Origin: Gonium pectorale
Taxonomy: Eukaryota > Chlorophyta > Chlorophyceae > Chlamydomonadales > Volvocaceae
NCBI GenBank assembly: GCA_001584585.1
Contig: LSYV01000011.1
Span: 1,146,299-1,210,298, forward strand
Length of the DNA: 64,000 bases
Direction of reading: 5' to 3'
Below the pieces are notes generated by a model. That model saw only the letters and a program-made list of their open reading frames with translations. It was not told the origin of the DNA and made no database searches. Below are positions 34,688 through 45,468 of this stretch, one piece after another (positions within the stretch are counted from its first letter, which is position 1; every line of letters begins with the position of its first letter). A program made the position numbers and the translations under genes.

Positions 34688-37413
34688 TCACTTGGGCGCG
34701 ACCTTGGCGATGGCGGCGCCCAGCACCTCGCAGGCCTTGTCGATCTCCGCGTCGGTGACCACCAGCGGCGGCACCAGCCGGATGACGTCACCCTTGCCGG
34801 CCGTGATGGCCATGACGCCCATGTCCCGCGCCGCGTCCACCACGGGCCCCGCCATCATGTCCAGCTGCACGCCCACCAGAAGCCCCACACCGCGCACCTC
34901 CTTGACGTGCGGGTTGGCGCCCATGGTCCGCTTCAGTCCTGCCCGCGGCGGGAGAAGGCGAGAGGGGACGGTCAGGTCAGGGACGGAGCCCAAGGAGGAC
35001 AGGTAGGCGGGAAGACACGAGCAGGGGCGGCGATGGGGAGAGCACCAGGCAGCGGGCAGGAGCTCGTGGGCGGGAGGGAGGGCAACACAGCGCGTCGAGC
35101 AGCGGTGGCGGGGTGGGGCTGGGCGCAGCGTTCGGGGTAGCGTGGTGCGTGGGCGTGGCGTGCTGATGCACGGCTTGCGAGCGCAGTTCCGGGGCGCCCT
35201 GTTCGTTTGCTCACCCTCGCGCAGGCGGTGGCCCTTCTGCTCCACGGCCGTCAGGAAGGTGGGCTTGTTGATCGTGTCAAACACCGAGCATGCCACGTGG
35301 CACACGAGCGGGTTCCCCGCAAACGTGGAGCCGTGGTCGCCTGCGGGCGGCCAGGGAACCGGAAGGAACAGCAGACGGTCAGGCAGGGCCCCGACCCATT
35401 CTTGCAGCTATGCGATGTGGGAGATCATACGCCGGGTGCGAGAACTGCGACCGGTGGCTCTGGAGCAGCTATCCGGGTCTCAGCGGTGCAAGACCTTGCA
35501 ATTGCGCCCGGTGTGCAATGCTGGCGCCGCGCCCGAAAGCGCCCCAGCCGGCACTGCCCCACTCCGCCCGCCACACCGCTCCCCGTGCGATTCGCCGCCT
35601 GCGGCCGCCGCCGCAACTCCGGCACGAGCAGCCGTATAGCTGATTCACCGTAACCTGCCTGGCGGGACCAGCACACCTTTGATAGCGACCTGCACACCCC
35701 GCCACCGTACCCCATCGGTCCCTCAGCCGGCAGCCCACTCCCCGAGTCCTGACGACCCATCATCCAGCCGTACCTCCCTGCCCTCGAACCCGCCCTTGCC
35801 CCCCTGCGGCCTCTCGCGCCGCCCCTCGCCTTCCCCCACAAAGCATGCTGCTGGCTCACCCGGCTTCATGACATCAGCCACGTGCTGTTTGAGCAGCACC
35901 GCGCCGATGGGCAGCCCGCCCGCGAGCGGCTTGGCCAGAGTCATGATGTCGGGGTGCACGCCGTACAGCTCGTGGCCCCACAGCTTGCCTGCCGGTGCGA
36001 TCATTGGGTCAGGTCAAGGCGTGTTATGACTGTTCATCTAAAGGTGCTGTAAAGCATGGCACGGCGAATCGCCGTTCGCAAGCTGCACGCAGCACGCAGG
36101 ACGCCCAGGGACCCAGTGTGTGATGGACGGCGGTGCGGTCATCGCCCGCCGCTGCCGAGTTGCGAAACCGCAGAACACGAGACAACCTGCCGTTATTTGG
36201 TGAGATCCGAGGCAAAGGCAGCCCCTGACCAGCAAGTCAGATCCCAGCCGCCTTGGCCCACCCCATGCTGTCATCTCCCCCTCCCCATTACGAGTGGTGT
36301 ACCATTCTCCTGAGATGCACGGTCTGGCGACAAACATGGGATCTGAGGTGGCCTGATCTTGGGATTGGGGTTGGCCCTCGCAAGGCCCCTGCCCCACCCG
36401 ACAACCCAAGCCCAGGCCCGCAAGCCCAGGCCCCCTCCTTCTGCAACAATGCCCCAACCCCGCCCTTGCTCTTGTCCAGTCCAACGCGCTGCGCCCACAC
36501 CCACGCCCACTACGCCCACTACGCCCACGACCGAGCTCACGAGCCACGCACCTGTCCTGCCCAGGCCGCACTGCACCTCGTCGAACACCAGCAGCGCGCC
36601 CGCCTCGTCGCAGAGCTCCCGCAGGCCCTTGAGAAAGGCCAGCGTGGAGGGCGTGATGCCGCCCTCACCCTGCACCGGCTCCACAAACACTGCCGCGGTC
36701 TTGCCCTTCTCTATCACCGCGCGCGCCGAGTCTAGGTTGTTGTACTCGGCAAGGCGGTGACCAGGCATCATGGGGTAAAAGGGCGTCTTGTACTGCTCCT
36801 TGTACGTCAGCGCGAGGGCGCCCATTGTACGGCCGTGGAAGCACGATGTGAAGGATACAAGCTCGTACGGCGCTGACTCTTCCGCGGAGTATGGGTCGAT
36901 GCCGGCACGCACGCGGGCCCACTTGCGGGCGAACTTGATCGCGCCCTCGTTGGCCTCCGTGCCGGTGTTGCAGAAAAAGACCTTGTCAGCGAAGGAGTTC
37001 TCCACAAGCCGCTTCGCCAGCTCCACCTGCGGCTGCGTGTGGTAGAGGTTGCTGGTGTGGGCGAGCTTCTGGGCCTGCTCCACCAGCGCCGCGAACCACT
37101 GCGAGTCGCTGTGGCCGAGGGCGTTCACGGCGATACCCGCTGCCATGTCGATATACTCCTTGCCCTCCACATCCCACATCTTTGCGCCCTTGCCGTGGGC
37201 GATGACGACGGGGGCACGGGCGTAAGTTTGGAGCACGTACTTCTGCTCATCGCTGATTACGGCCTTCGCGTGGTCGGCGCTTTGCGTGGCCGGGGCGGCC
37301 GAGCTGGAGGGCCGGTTAAGTGTCGCGGCAGCCAGGGGAGCAACACAGGTGCTCCGAGACGTGCGCGAACCACCGCAGCGGGCGGCGCGCTGGGGCTTCA
37401 TCGCCAGCACCAT
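34688..37413 (-). CDS. ARG9: Acetylornithine aminotransferase, probably plastid-targeted
   Basis: Four exons on the minus strand: 37413-36552, 35988-35860, 35340-35215, 34938-34688, all joined in phase, giving 455 residues. The enzyme is a PLP-dependent class-III aminotransferase that converts N-acetylglutamate 5-semialdehyde to N-acetylornithine with glutamate as amino donor, in arginine synthesis. Visible landmarks are [46 protein letters not shown] (Asp contacts the PLP ring), [14 protein letters not shown] (PLP-forming Lys), [10 protein letters not shown] and the C-terminal [14 protein letters not shown]. The first ~65 residues ([15 protein letters not shown]...) are Arg/Ser/Ala-rich with few acidic residues, as expected for a chloroplast transit peptide. 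The start could be 37413 or the Met four codons later. ARG9 is the Chlamydomonas name for this enzyme. TGTAA follows the stop at 34516-34520. Confidence 0.95.
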
Positions 37414-38378
37414 GACCCCGAACTGCAAGCAGCGCAAGCGTAGCAGACATATGGGGTTAGCGCTTATCCCATACGCACTAGCGGAAGCGGCCTGGCCTGG
37501 CCTGGTCACCGACGAAGGAAGTCGCCGAGCCCTAATTGGCCCATCCGCACTAGGGAGGTTTCCCGTGGACTTCATACAATTCACAACCTAATTAGCATTC
37601 ATCCACGATACACGTACCTATAATCCCTGCACTACCAAGGATGGAGCGTGTCGGAACCACACAACGTAGTTACTGCAGTAGTGTCGATCAGTACCTATCC
37701 ACAAAGTGGTTCTGCACTGCGAGGATGTGTTGGACTTGAGCACGCCGCAGCACGTGAGTACCGTACGTCGGTCGCTGGGACCGTCCTCTGTTCCGTTCCT
37801 CAACTACGGGGCATTTTGTAAATTGGAATGCGTATCCATACAGATGAACTCGTGATGGGTGCGTATGTGTGGTGCACATGTCAGAGGTGGCATGTGTGCA
37901 ACGCAGCTCCGCAAAGCCAATTTGCACTGAATAAGTGCCGCGGTAAGATCTGTGGCAATTCTGAATAAGGACTTTGCCTTGCACGGTCTGCCTCAGCCAG
38001 TGCAAAGCGCATGAGCGGCGTGGTCGCTCAAATCGGTTGATGCGCTCCGCCCAAGCCAGCCCAGCCACACGGGGGGCAGCACAAATGGAAACCGTCCATA
38101 CGAACCATATAACCCAGGGCACGTGTGCATGGCTAACACATGCACGTGCTGTGCCTGCGTGTCCGTAACCCTGTAGCCAGCGTTGTAAGCATGGCCCTGC
38201 CAGGTTCCGTTTGACTCACGAGTCCTCTCATGAACAGGCCTTGCCCTGCCTATCAGGGGCAAAAGAGCGCAATAACTTCGGTGGGGCCGCTGTGCTCAGA
38301 TCATACCTGGCAGCGGGCTTAATGCCTCAAGAAAGCGGCATGCGTTTGCGACCGGTTGCCACGTGTGCACTTGGCACC

Positions 38379-39020
38379 GTGTTGAAAAGGAACAACGCAT
38401 ACGACGAGCGGCACCGTGTCCCCACCTTGCCCATCTTCGCAACGAGCACGCTGTGAACAGACCGAAGCCAGCAAACCGCAGAACTGCGGGCCATAGGCAG
38501 TGGCATTGTGGATGCGCTCGCTCTTGAACACAGCGCGGCAACAGTGGCGCACATCAGACCGCGCCCTCATACTACCTGTTCCCGCAAGTGCTTGGAAATC
38601 TATATCCAGCAGATACTACAGAGCTTGTACACTGTGCTCGCTACAGCCCGTACGGTGCTTGCACGCCTGCTGGCACGTTTGGACGTTTGCTGGCTTAAAT
38701 TTCCGCGTCCGCCGTACACTACTGATACAACGGTGAGACAACGGTAGTCAGCGGGTCGGGGGGCTGGGTGGGCGGGGGGCCGGGAGACATGCACCAGCCC
38801 ACATGCGATGCACGTAGGACCAGACTAGGCGCACCCCAGCACGGCATTGCATAGGGTCACCCCCGAGAGAATTCTGGGCCGCATCGGGGGCTACGGTGGT
38901 GGTCGCCGCCGAACTACATGCAGGGACATCACCCCTTCGACTACCTCGGGAGCTGGGTCCTACAACGACATCATCACTTTCGCGCTTACGCTCGTCGTAT
39001 GCGTTGTTCTTTTCCAACAC
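38379..39020. repeat. Inverted-repeat pair bounding a 578-bp segment
   Basis: The left arm is 38379-38410 (GTGTTGAAAAGGAACAACGC then ATACGACGAGCG). The right arm is 38989-39020 in reverse complement, 30 of 32 bases identical. A third partial copy lies at 31321-31350. The layout is like a MITE or a deleted DNA transposon, but no clean target-site duplication was found. Confidence 0.6.
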
Positions 39021-39450
39021 TACTGATACGGTAACACGGCGTGACCCTTGCGCAACAAAGGCATGTCAACCGAGCAACAAGAACAATATGCCCACCTACG
39101 AGAACGTGGCTACGCGCAAGTCCTGGGTGACCCGGGGTCAGTCACACGGATTGCACGTGCGGATGGATGCCAGTGTGCCTCGCTCGCAAACCCATTCAAA
39201 GCCCCCACCCAGCACCAGAGGGTTCCAGCCGTCGCCTGGGTGGGTGCCGCGATACCCCTCCACCAACCCAGAGGCCCAGTATCATCCAGGGCGAGCGCCA
39301 TGCAGCATGCGCTGCACTGCAGCTAACTGCAGCGTGTGCCACCCGGTTGCAGCACCCCGCGGTCTCTCCTTGCCGGCAGAGCATGGCGACGGAAAGCTGT
39401 GAACAAACTGGGGCATGAGTCTATGGGCACACCCCGGGAGCCGCCCGCCC

Positions 39451-39708
39451 GCCCGCCCCGTAGGTCAGTACAAAGTGATGATTGGGTCAGTGCCGTTGGG
39501 GAAGTCCGTCTGGGCAGGCCCGCGCTCGCGGTGTCAGTGCTGTGCCAGTGTGTCGGCGTGTTAGGTTGGGCGGGTGGGCATGGGCTTTCCTCCGCCTCCC
39601 ATTCACGTTAGCAGCGACTACGATCAGCGGAGGTACGCTGCACCGCTGCTCGCTCGTCGCTGACGTCGGTGTCCGCGACGCGACCCGTTTCCCATTCCGT
39701 ATTACCCC
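39451..39708 (+). repeat. Interspersed repeat, copy B
   Basis: Same orientation and order of blocks as 23884-24218. It is shorter because a segment present between CGTCGCTGAC and TGTCCGCGACGC in copy A is absent here. Confidence 0.9.
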
Positions 39709-40096
39709 GGGAGCCGCTTCCTTCCTTGCGCCTGTTGCTCAGCTGTAATGTTCGTTTGTAGTGCGCCGGGCGTATATCCAAACCTGAAGACGCGACGGGC
39801 GGTAGGGCGGCATGGTACGTGGGAGGGCGGGCGAAGCAAGCGGATGGGCCCTCCCCTGCCCTCCCGGTTTACCATGGGTAGAACGCAGTTACCTGGCTCG
39901 GAGCACTCGGGGCTCATTTCCACGGTTACGGTTCTTTATTCTGTGGGATAGAGGCTTCAAATAGGAGAGACGTGGAAAGGCGCAAGCACGGGTTAAGAAG
40001 ACCACCCCCCAGCCCTGCCAGAACACCTGCGCACCAGCGGCAATCAACCTGCGGCAACCAACCAGTAAAAAAAAAGTACCTCAACGGCAGTCAACG

Positions 40097-40291
40097 GTGC
40101 TTCGTCAGGCCGATGTGCAGCAGTCGCCAGGCGGCGGTAACCCCGCGTACCCAGGACGGCGCCTGACAAGGCCCGCCGATGCCGTGGCCAGATGGTGGCA
40201 CAGCCAACCGCCACAACCACCGTCCGTCGAGGACGATAACTACAAGCCTAGCTCAGCCCTACTGGAGTACATGCTCAGGCAGCAGGGGTGA
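40097..40291 (+). pseudogene. Possible C-terminal exon or remnant, unidentified
   Basis: An open frame ending VEDDNYKPSSALLEYMLRQQ-G-stop looks like an authentic hydrophilic protein C-terminus. No upstream exon with matching splice sites could be found. It may be a remnant or chance. Confidence 0.2.
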
Positions 40292-41294
40292 TCCACTTAC
40301 CTGTACGGCTTGCCTGTACGACTGGCCCGCAGCAACCGCCGTACAGGGCCGTGCGCACGCTCTGGATAGGAACAGATGGATGGATGGTTTCCCATCTCGC
40401 GAGCATAGAGTGGGGTTGGGCTGTGCCAACGGCCAAGCGGGCCATGACAGCACCATGACGGCATCTGCGCTTGATATGCCGAAGCCGTCCGTGCCGTTCC
40501 CGTTCCTGCCGTTGCCGCCGAGGGCCGTCCCACCATTGGGCGCCGCGCGCGTCGTGGGCGCCGCTCCTTGGCCCCAGCCCCACCCAGCAGGAGTCCGGCG
40601 CGCAGTCACGGCCTGGGGCTGAGCGCTTCGCCGCGGATGCTGTACGTGGTGGGTCCCCTGCTGGCCGGCGCTTGCGCAGAGGGCCGATGCACGGGGCCCT
40701 TCCTGCAGCCACAAGGGACCCCTTGCCGCCGCCGCCGCCGCTGAGGGCAGCGATCCCGTCTCACGAAGCGGCGGAGCGGCGTCAACGGGGGCTGGAAGCA
40801 AGAACGACGGCGGCTGGGATGAACGCTCGCCGCTCATAGTGGCTGGGGGCGTGCTGTGCGGTGTTGCGTACTCCGCCACCGTTGCGTTGGCAACCAGCGG
40901 CCAACGCATCCGTTTGCACATACGCTAGCCTCGCACGCCCGGAACGCATACAGACCTGAGAAGCCACGCAAGGTGTGCGCCGAGCCAGCCGCCGCCGCTT
41001 CAGACAGCGGCTGCGCACATGTAAAAGAAGCACGTCTAAGCAAACAAAAGTAGTCCCTCCCAGAGGCCCAAGGCCCGCCCATGGAGAGGGGTGGGGAGGG
41101 AGTAGCTGCAAGCCAAAAGGCCAGGCCAACGCTATCATGGACCGCCCCGTGCACTCTCCAGCCACTTACTTCATGGCTGGCCGCTTGCCCTTCCCCTGCC
41201 CCTCTCCCGCGTTCTCTCCCGTGTACGAACCGCTGCCGTGGCCCCCGAGCCAATCAGATGCAAGGGGCATTTCCTATGAATCAACTCCAAGCCT

Positions 41295-41400
41295 CGCCCG
41301 CCATGCATGCCCTGTACTCGGCGCCCTGCTGGAAACATCACACCTTCGGGTGTGTATGTCCGTAGAGGCTGCCTTCCCCGTTTCTTGTTCTCTTTTTGTT
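41295..41400 (+). mobile_element. Short dispersed element, copy b, with target-site duplication
   Basis: Matches copies a and c through GGAAACATCACACC, TTCGGGTGTGTATGTCC, GTAGAGGCTGCCTT and a T-rich tail (CTCTTTTTGTT). The 15 bases AATCAACTCCAAGCC occur directly before (41280-41294) and after (41401-41415), a clean target-site duplication. Confidence 0.8.
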
Positions 41401-41639
41401 AATCAACTCCAAGCCCATCTCTCCTTACCCCATGCTGGGCCTTGCGTGGGATGGGTCAGGTTTCCCCAGTCCAAGAGTGCGTACAAACTGAACGGGGTGC
41501 AGCCGACTTTCCAGTTTGCGTGGCAGGAACAATTCCTACGCATCCTAGTCTGGCAGACATGCATTCTGGACTTTTAACAGCGGAAATGTCTTCTCCTTAC
41601 AGCCAGCCAGGGAGGGCCTACTCCCGGGGTAGTTGTAAG

Positions 41640-41738
41640 GAATCAAAAAACTGCAAAAGGGATGGAGCCTACCTCTACGGGCATACACACCCTAAGGCGT
41701 GGCCTCACCAGTGGGTGCGGCGGGTACAAGGCATTGCA
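41640..41738 (-). mobile_element. Short dispersed element, copy d (inverted)
   Basis: Reverse-complement match to the element core (CTCTACGGGCATACACACCC and flanks). This copy is more diverged. Confidence 0.65.
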
Positions 41739-42249
41739 GGCAAAGCAAATGAGCAGACGGACCCCCGGTCCGGACAGCGCAATTTCCTGGGGTAACCCCC
41801 ACTTTCGCGTGGGCAGAAAGTTCAAGAAAGCAAACCTGACTTGACACAGGCGGTGGACCTAACGGCTCGTATCCCGCCGGGGGGGGGGGGGCAGATCCCC
41901 CAAGTCCTTGACCCTTTTTACCAGCGCGTTAGTTTTGCCATGCTAAAAAGTGCTTCGGGCACGCTCCGTGGCATCGCCGACTCCGCCAGTGGTCCACCTG
42001 CGGCCGGCGGTTATCAGACGGCCGACCGCAGGGAACGCCTAGCAGCGGTGTGCAAGAAGGGGCGTCAAAGTTGCGGAGCCAGCGACCGTTGTTGTAGGCA
42101 GCAGCTGCTGACATGTAGACGGCTCGGCACGTGGACGCCATCAGAAACAATCCCCTCGAGCCGAGCACCCATAAAAAAAGAATTATGTAGAAAAACGGAC
42201 GTCCGACCACGTGCGACCCGCCTCCGGCCGCACCGAGTAGTCGCACGGC

Positions 42250-42606
42250 GTGGAGGTTGCGGGCGTTACTGACGGGCGCAAGGACGCGCGCTTCTTTGAC
42301 TGCCGGCTCCTGAAGAACGAGGTGGGCTTGTTCCTAGCAGACTACGCGCCTCACGCTGGAGGGCCGCACCGCCCAGCGCTCCCGCCGGAGCTGGAGAAGG
42401 CGGGTGCGGCGCCGCGCTGGTGGCGGGGCGTCGAGGTAGAGCGTGGGGAGTACCTGACCGCTAGGCCGTCTGGGCATTTCCGCCGGCAGCGGTGGTCCCC
42501 CGCCGCCGCAACGCCGTCCGGCACCCCCGCCCTTGGTTTCCAAGCCCCGGGTGGACGAGCACCAGGCCACGGCCACGGCCGCCTGCCGCCACCCGTACGG
42601 CTGTAG
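42250..42606 (+). CDS. Uncharacterised open frame, uncertain
   Basis: A 118-codon frame with exon-like composition (RKDARFFDCRLLKNEVGLFL; ADYAPHAGGPHRPALPPELE; WWRGVEVERGEYLTARPS), ending in a Gly/Pro/His-rich tail. It lies 630 bases before the 20-N gap and 3 kb from the nearest confident gene. I do not recognise a family. It could be an exon of a gene broken by the gap, or a degraded mobile-element fragment. Confidence 0.25.
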   Translation: MEVAGVTDGRKDARFFDCRLLKNEVGLFLADYAPHAGGPHRPALPPELEKAGAAPRWWRGVEVERGEYLTARPSGHFRRQRWSPAAATPSGTPALGFQAPGGRAPGHGHGRLPPPVRL

Positions 42607-43235
42607 AACGCCTTTCAAAATCTCTGACCCCTACGGCTGGTTTTTTTTTCTGTGGAAAGGTTACAGGCGGAGAGGCGAGAAAGGGCGCAGACAGCGGGAG
42701 GGACATGCAGCCCTCCCGTGATGAGAACCACCGAAACCCTGCCCTAACTACCGCATGCTCCAGCTTGCGGAGCGGTTCCTTACCGCTGCTGGTCCCACGT
42801 GCTCCCACGTTCAGTAAGTGCTTTCGTCACGCGAGCCACACGTCCCCTTATCCTGCACATGTGGTCCGACCCATGGCCTGTTCCGGCCCCTTGATCAGTA
42901 CTCAGGCCACCCGCACAACAACCTCACGGGGCCACATGCAACGGTAAACCTGCTGCTGCGATATACACCATGATGGACGAGGTCTGAAAGCCATGGCACA
43001 CGGGCATAGAAGAGCGTAGTATGCTGGGCCCGGGTGTGCCATGCGCCCCGCCCTTTACATGGGCACCAGGCCCGGACAGCACGGCGTGATCTGGAGCTCG
43101 CTGCCCGTGCCCCTGTACGCCTGTAGTACCCCTCACCAGAACCAAACCTTGGCTGACGTTGACGAAGAGCTGACTTGTCCTTAGTGTTCCCCCGGTGCAC
43201 AGATAGCTGTCACTAAGTATGGAACCGGACAAAAC

Positions 43236-43255
43236 NNNNNNNNNNNNNNNNNNNN
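43236..43255. other. Assembly gap (20 N)
   Basis: Twenty Ns, probably a placeholder of unknown true length. Confidence 1.
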
Positions 43256-43479
43256 GACCCTGCCCTAACTACAGGCTGGTGGTGCGCCCGCCCCAGCGGC
43301 CGCCCCCAAGAGCACGCCCGCGCCTCCCAACGCCTCACAGGCCCCGCGGGAGGTACCGGCAGCCGCTGCACATACGGGCCCGGGAAGGGCCGTCACTGGC
43401 GACGGCAGCGGTGGTGCGCTCGGCGGCGCCGGGACCAGCGGAGCGGAGGCTGCCTGTTTTCGCGTGAGCGCCGCCGCAT

Positions 43480-43980
43480 GGGGCTTCGGGTTTTGCTTTG
43501 GAAGATTGGAATGCTCGACGCCAAGGCGGCTGGCGCTGCCTTCCTGGGTCTGGCTGCCGGCCACGATATCCTGGTGCTTATGGAGGCGCATGTCCTCGAG
43601 GGAGGCCCCACCGCCACGCTTTTGCTCCCTGCCTTCACCCACCACGCGGTATGATTAGCAACCGGCACTCCAGGGAGGCCGCGTGCTGCGGGTGGGGAGT
43701 TGGGGGCTCCATGTTCGTGTGAGAGGGGCTGAACCCGGGCCACACCTGCCGTGTCTGTCCTTATGGGGTGCGGATTGCTGTGGGCGCGGGTTGGGTCCAA
43801 GATGCTGGAGAGGGCCGGCAAAGGGCTGCTCATCGTGCTGCGGGCGTGCTATGTGCCCACGGGGGATGCATCTGTGCACCGGCCCCCGGGTCAGCCCGCC
43901 CGCACCTCAGCGGAGATGTTTTCGCGCACATCGGTGCGGCTTCGCGAGCCGCCCAATGAGCGCCGGGTCAAAGTGACGGC
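43480..43980 (+). CDS. Possible exons of an unidentified gene next to the gap
   Basis: From about 43480 a frame reads MGLRVLLWKIGMLDAKAAG, GLAAGHDILVLMEAHVLEGG, LLLPAFTHHA and meets a GTATGA donor at 43648. A second stretch after an AAG acceptor near 43802 reads MLERAGKGLLIVLRACYVPT and RTSVRLREPPNERR. Composition is coding-like, but no family is recognised and the 5' side is lost at the gap. Confidence 0.25.
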
Positions 43981-44204
43981 ATGTCACTGTGTGTGTGGGG
44001 TGGGGGTGGGGGTGCATGGGCATCCCTACATGGAGGGGCCGCGGTTGGGTGGTGCAGCACATGGAGAACCCGATGGACGTGCGTGGCGCCCCGAGCAACA
44101 GTTCTGTCAGATTGCCGCCCCAGGGTGAGAGGTCAAAATTGACGAGAGGATGCATTGCGTAGCTGCGACCGGGAAGGAACTATGGAGGGCTTGCATGCAT
44201 AAGT

Positions 44205-44311
44205 GGGATAAAAAGAGAAATCTGCAGAGAAAGAGGGAGCCCGCCTCTACGGTCATACACACCCGAAGGCGCGACGTTTCCAGTAGGGGGGTGGGTACAA
44301 TGCAAGGCATG
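44205..44311 (-). mobile_element. Short dispersed element, copy e (inverted)
   Basis: Reverse-complement match to copy a, including the AAAGAGGGAGCCCGCCTCTA stretch and CACCCGAAGGCGCGACGTTT. This is the closest relative of copy a. Confidence 0.75.
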
Positions 44312-45468
44312 TGACGTTCATCCCGCCCCCGTGGGTTGCACAGATGCTATCGATCGAATCCGGACAGCTGTCAACTCCGGGGTCTGGACAAGTGGACATA
44401 CATATGACTTCATTTTCGCGACTTCCAAGACCACCCTAAAACATGGTGTTAATTGGATCTGGGAGCTGCACGCGACGGCGTGACGGGGCGTGCTTTGGGG
44501 CTCTTACAGCTCTAATCGACCGGCTGACCCGTGGTTCGCTCAAGTTGCGCAAGCTATATCCTAATGCTCTTTTGTGCATGCTAAACTGTGAAATGCGCAC
44601 TGTCCCTGTTTAGAGCGCTGTGGTGCACGTTGTGGTTCAGGGCTGCTATAGACTGTAACTCAGTTTCTTACTGCACGAATCAAGTTGTAATGTGCATTAA
44701 GTCGTGTTTAAGACCAAATGGCGTGACGCAACCCGTAGCCATGATGGTTGACTTGCCAGGCGCAACACTGGATACGAAACATGTTGGCATTTGCGCAGTC
44801 CTGTCCTGTGCACAGCATCCTTATCATGGCTACTCATGTAATTAGAATAGCATGTAAAGTTTCGAGGCGTCCCCTCAACTCGCCCGTGCGCCCGCCTTTT
44901 CCATCGCCTCATGCTTGTGCGTCAACATAGCAAGATATGTATTGTTTTCTCACAATATGGTCTTAAGGGAGGCCCTTAGGTGACTTGCGCGAGGAACCAC
45001 TACTCCGCGGCTTCCCGATCGCGACCGCGCATGCCCGATGCAGGCAGGGATGCGTACCCAGCATATTGTAAACACACATGTTTGCGATACACGCTCAACT
45101 TTTGGCTCACCACGGGTACCACTGAGCCCGCCTTCAAGTTCATTTCCGTACCGTTCAGGGAACGCTCCAGGGGAATCGGGAGCTAGCGCCGTTAATGGTG
45201 ACCGTCGCTTGCGCGCTTGCACTAGCACTTTCCCGTCTTACTCCTCCGGGCATCGGAGTGAGCCTAACTTTGGGCCAGTCGACATCGGCTGTTACGTGAG
45301 TCTACCGCAGACGACTGCGACGCCACTTGTATACTAGCTTCAGCCTGCATTTTGTTGAGTTGGCAAAGCGCATACAATTCCCGATTGCATAGCTGGCAGC
45401 CTTTTCGACAGGAGCAATTTCACGTTTGCTTGCAGTGAGCGGCTAGCGCGGAGCTAGCGCGTGCAGAG

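Larger units (their letters stand above)
37414..45468. other. Gene-poor, repeat-bearing intergenic region
   Basis: Eight kilobases without a confident gene. It holds an inverted-repeat pair (38379/38989), copy B of the interspersed repeat (39451), three copies of the short dispersed element (41295, 41640, 44205), a 20-N assembly gap, and three weak coding candidates listed separately. Confidence 0.6.

Noticed and set aside
40259..40921. Minus-strand GC-rich frame of 220 codons
   Set aside because: Low-complexity Ala/Gly/Pro composition on both strands, no splice support and no family motif.
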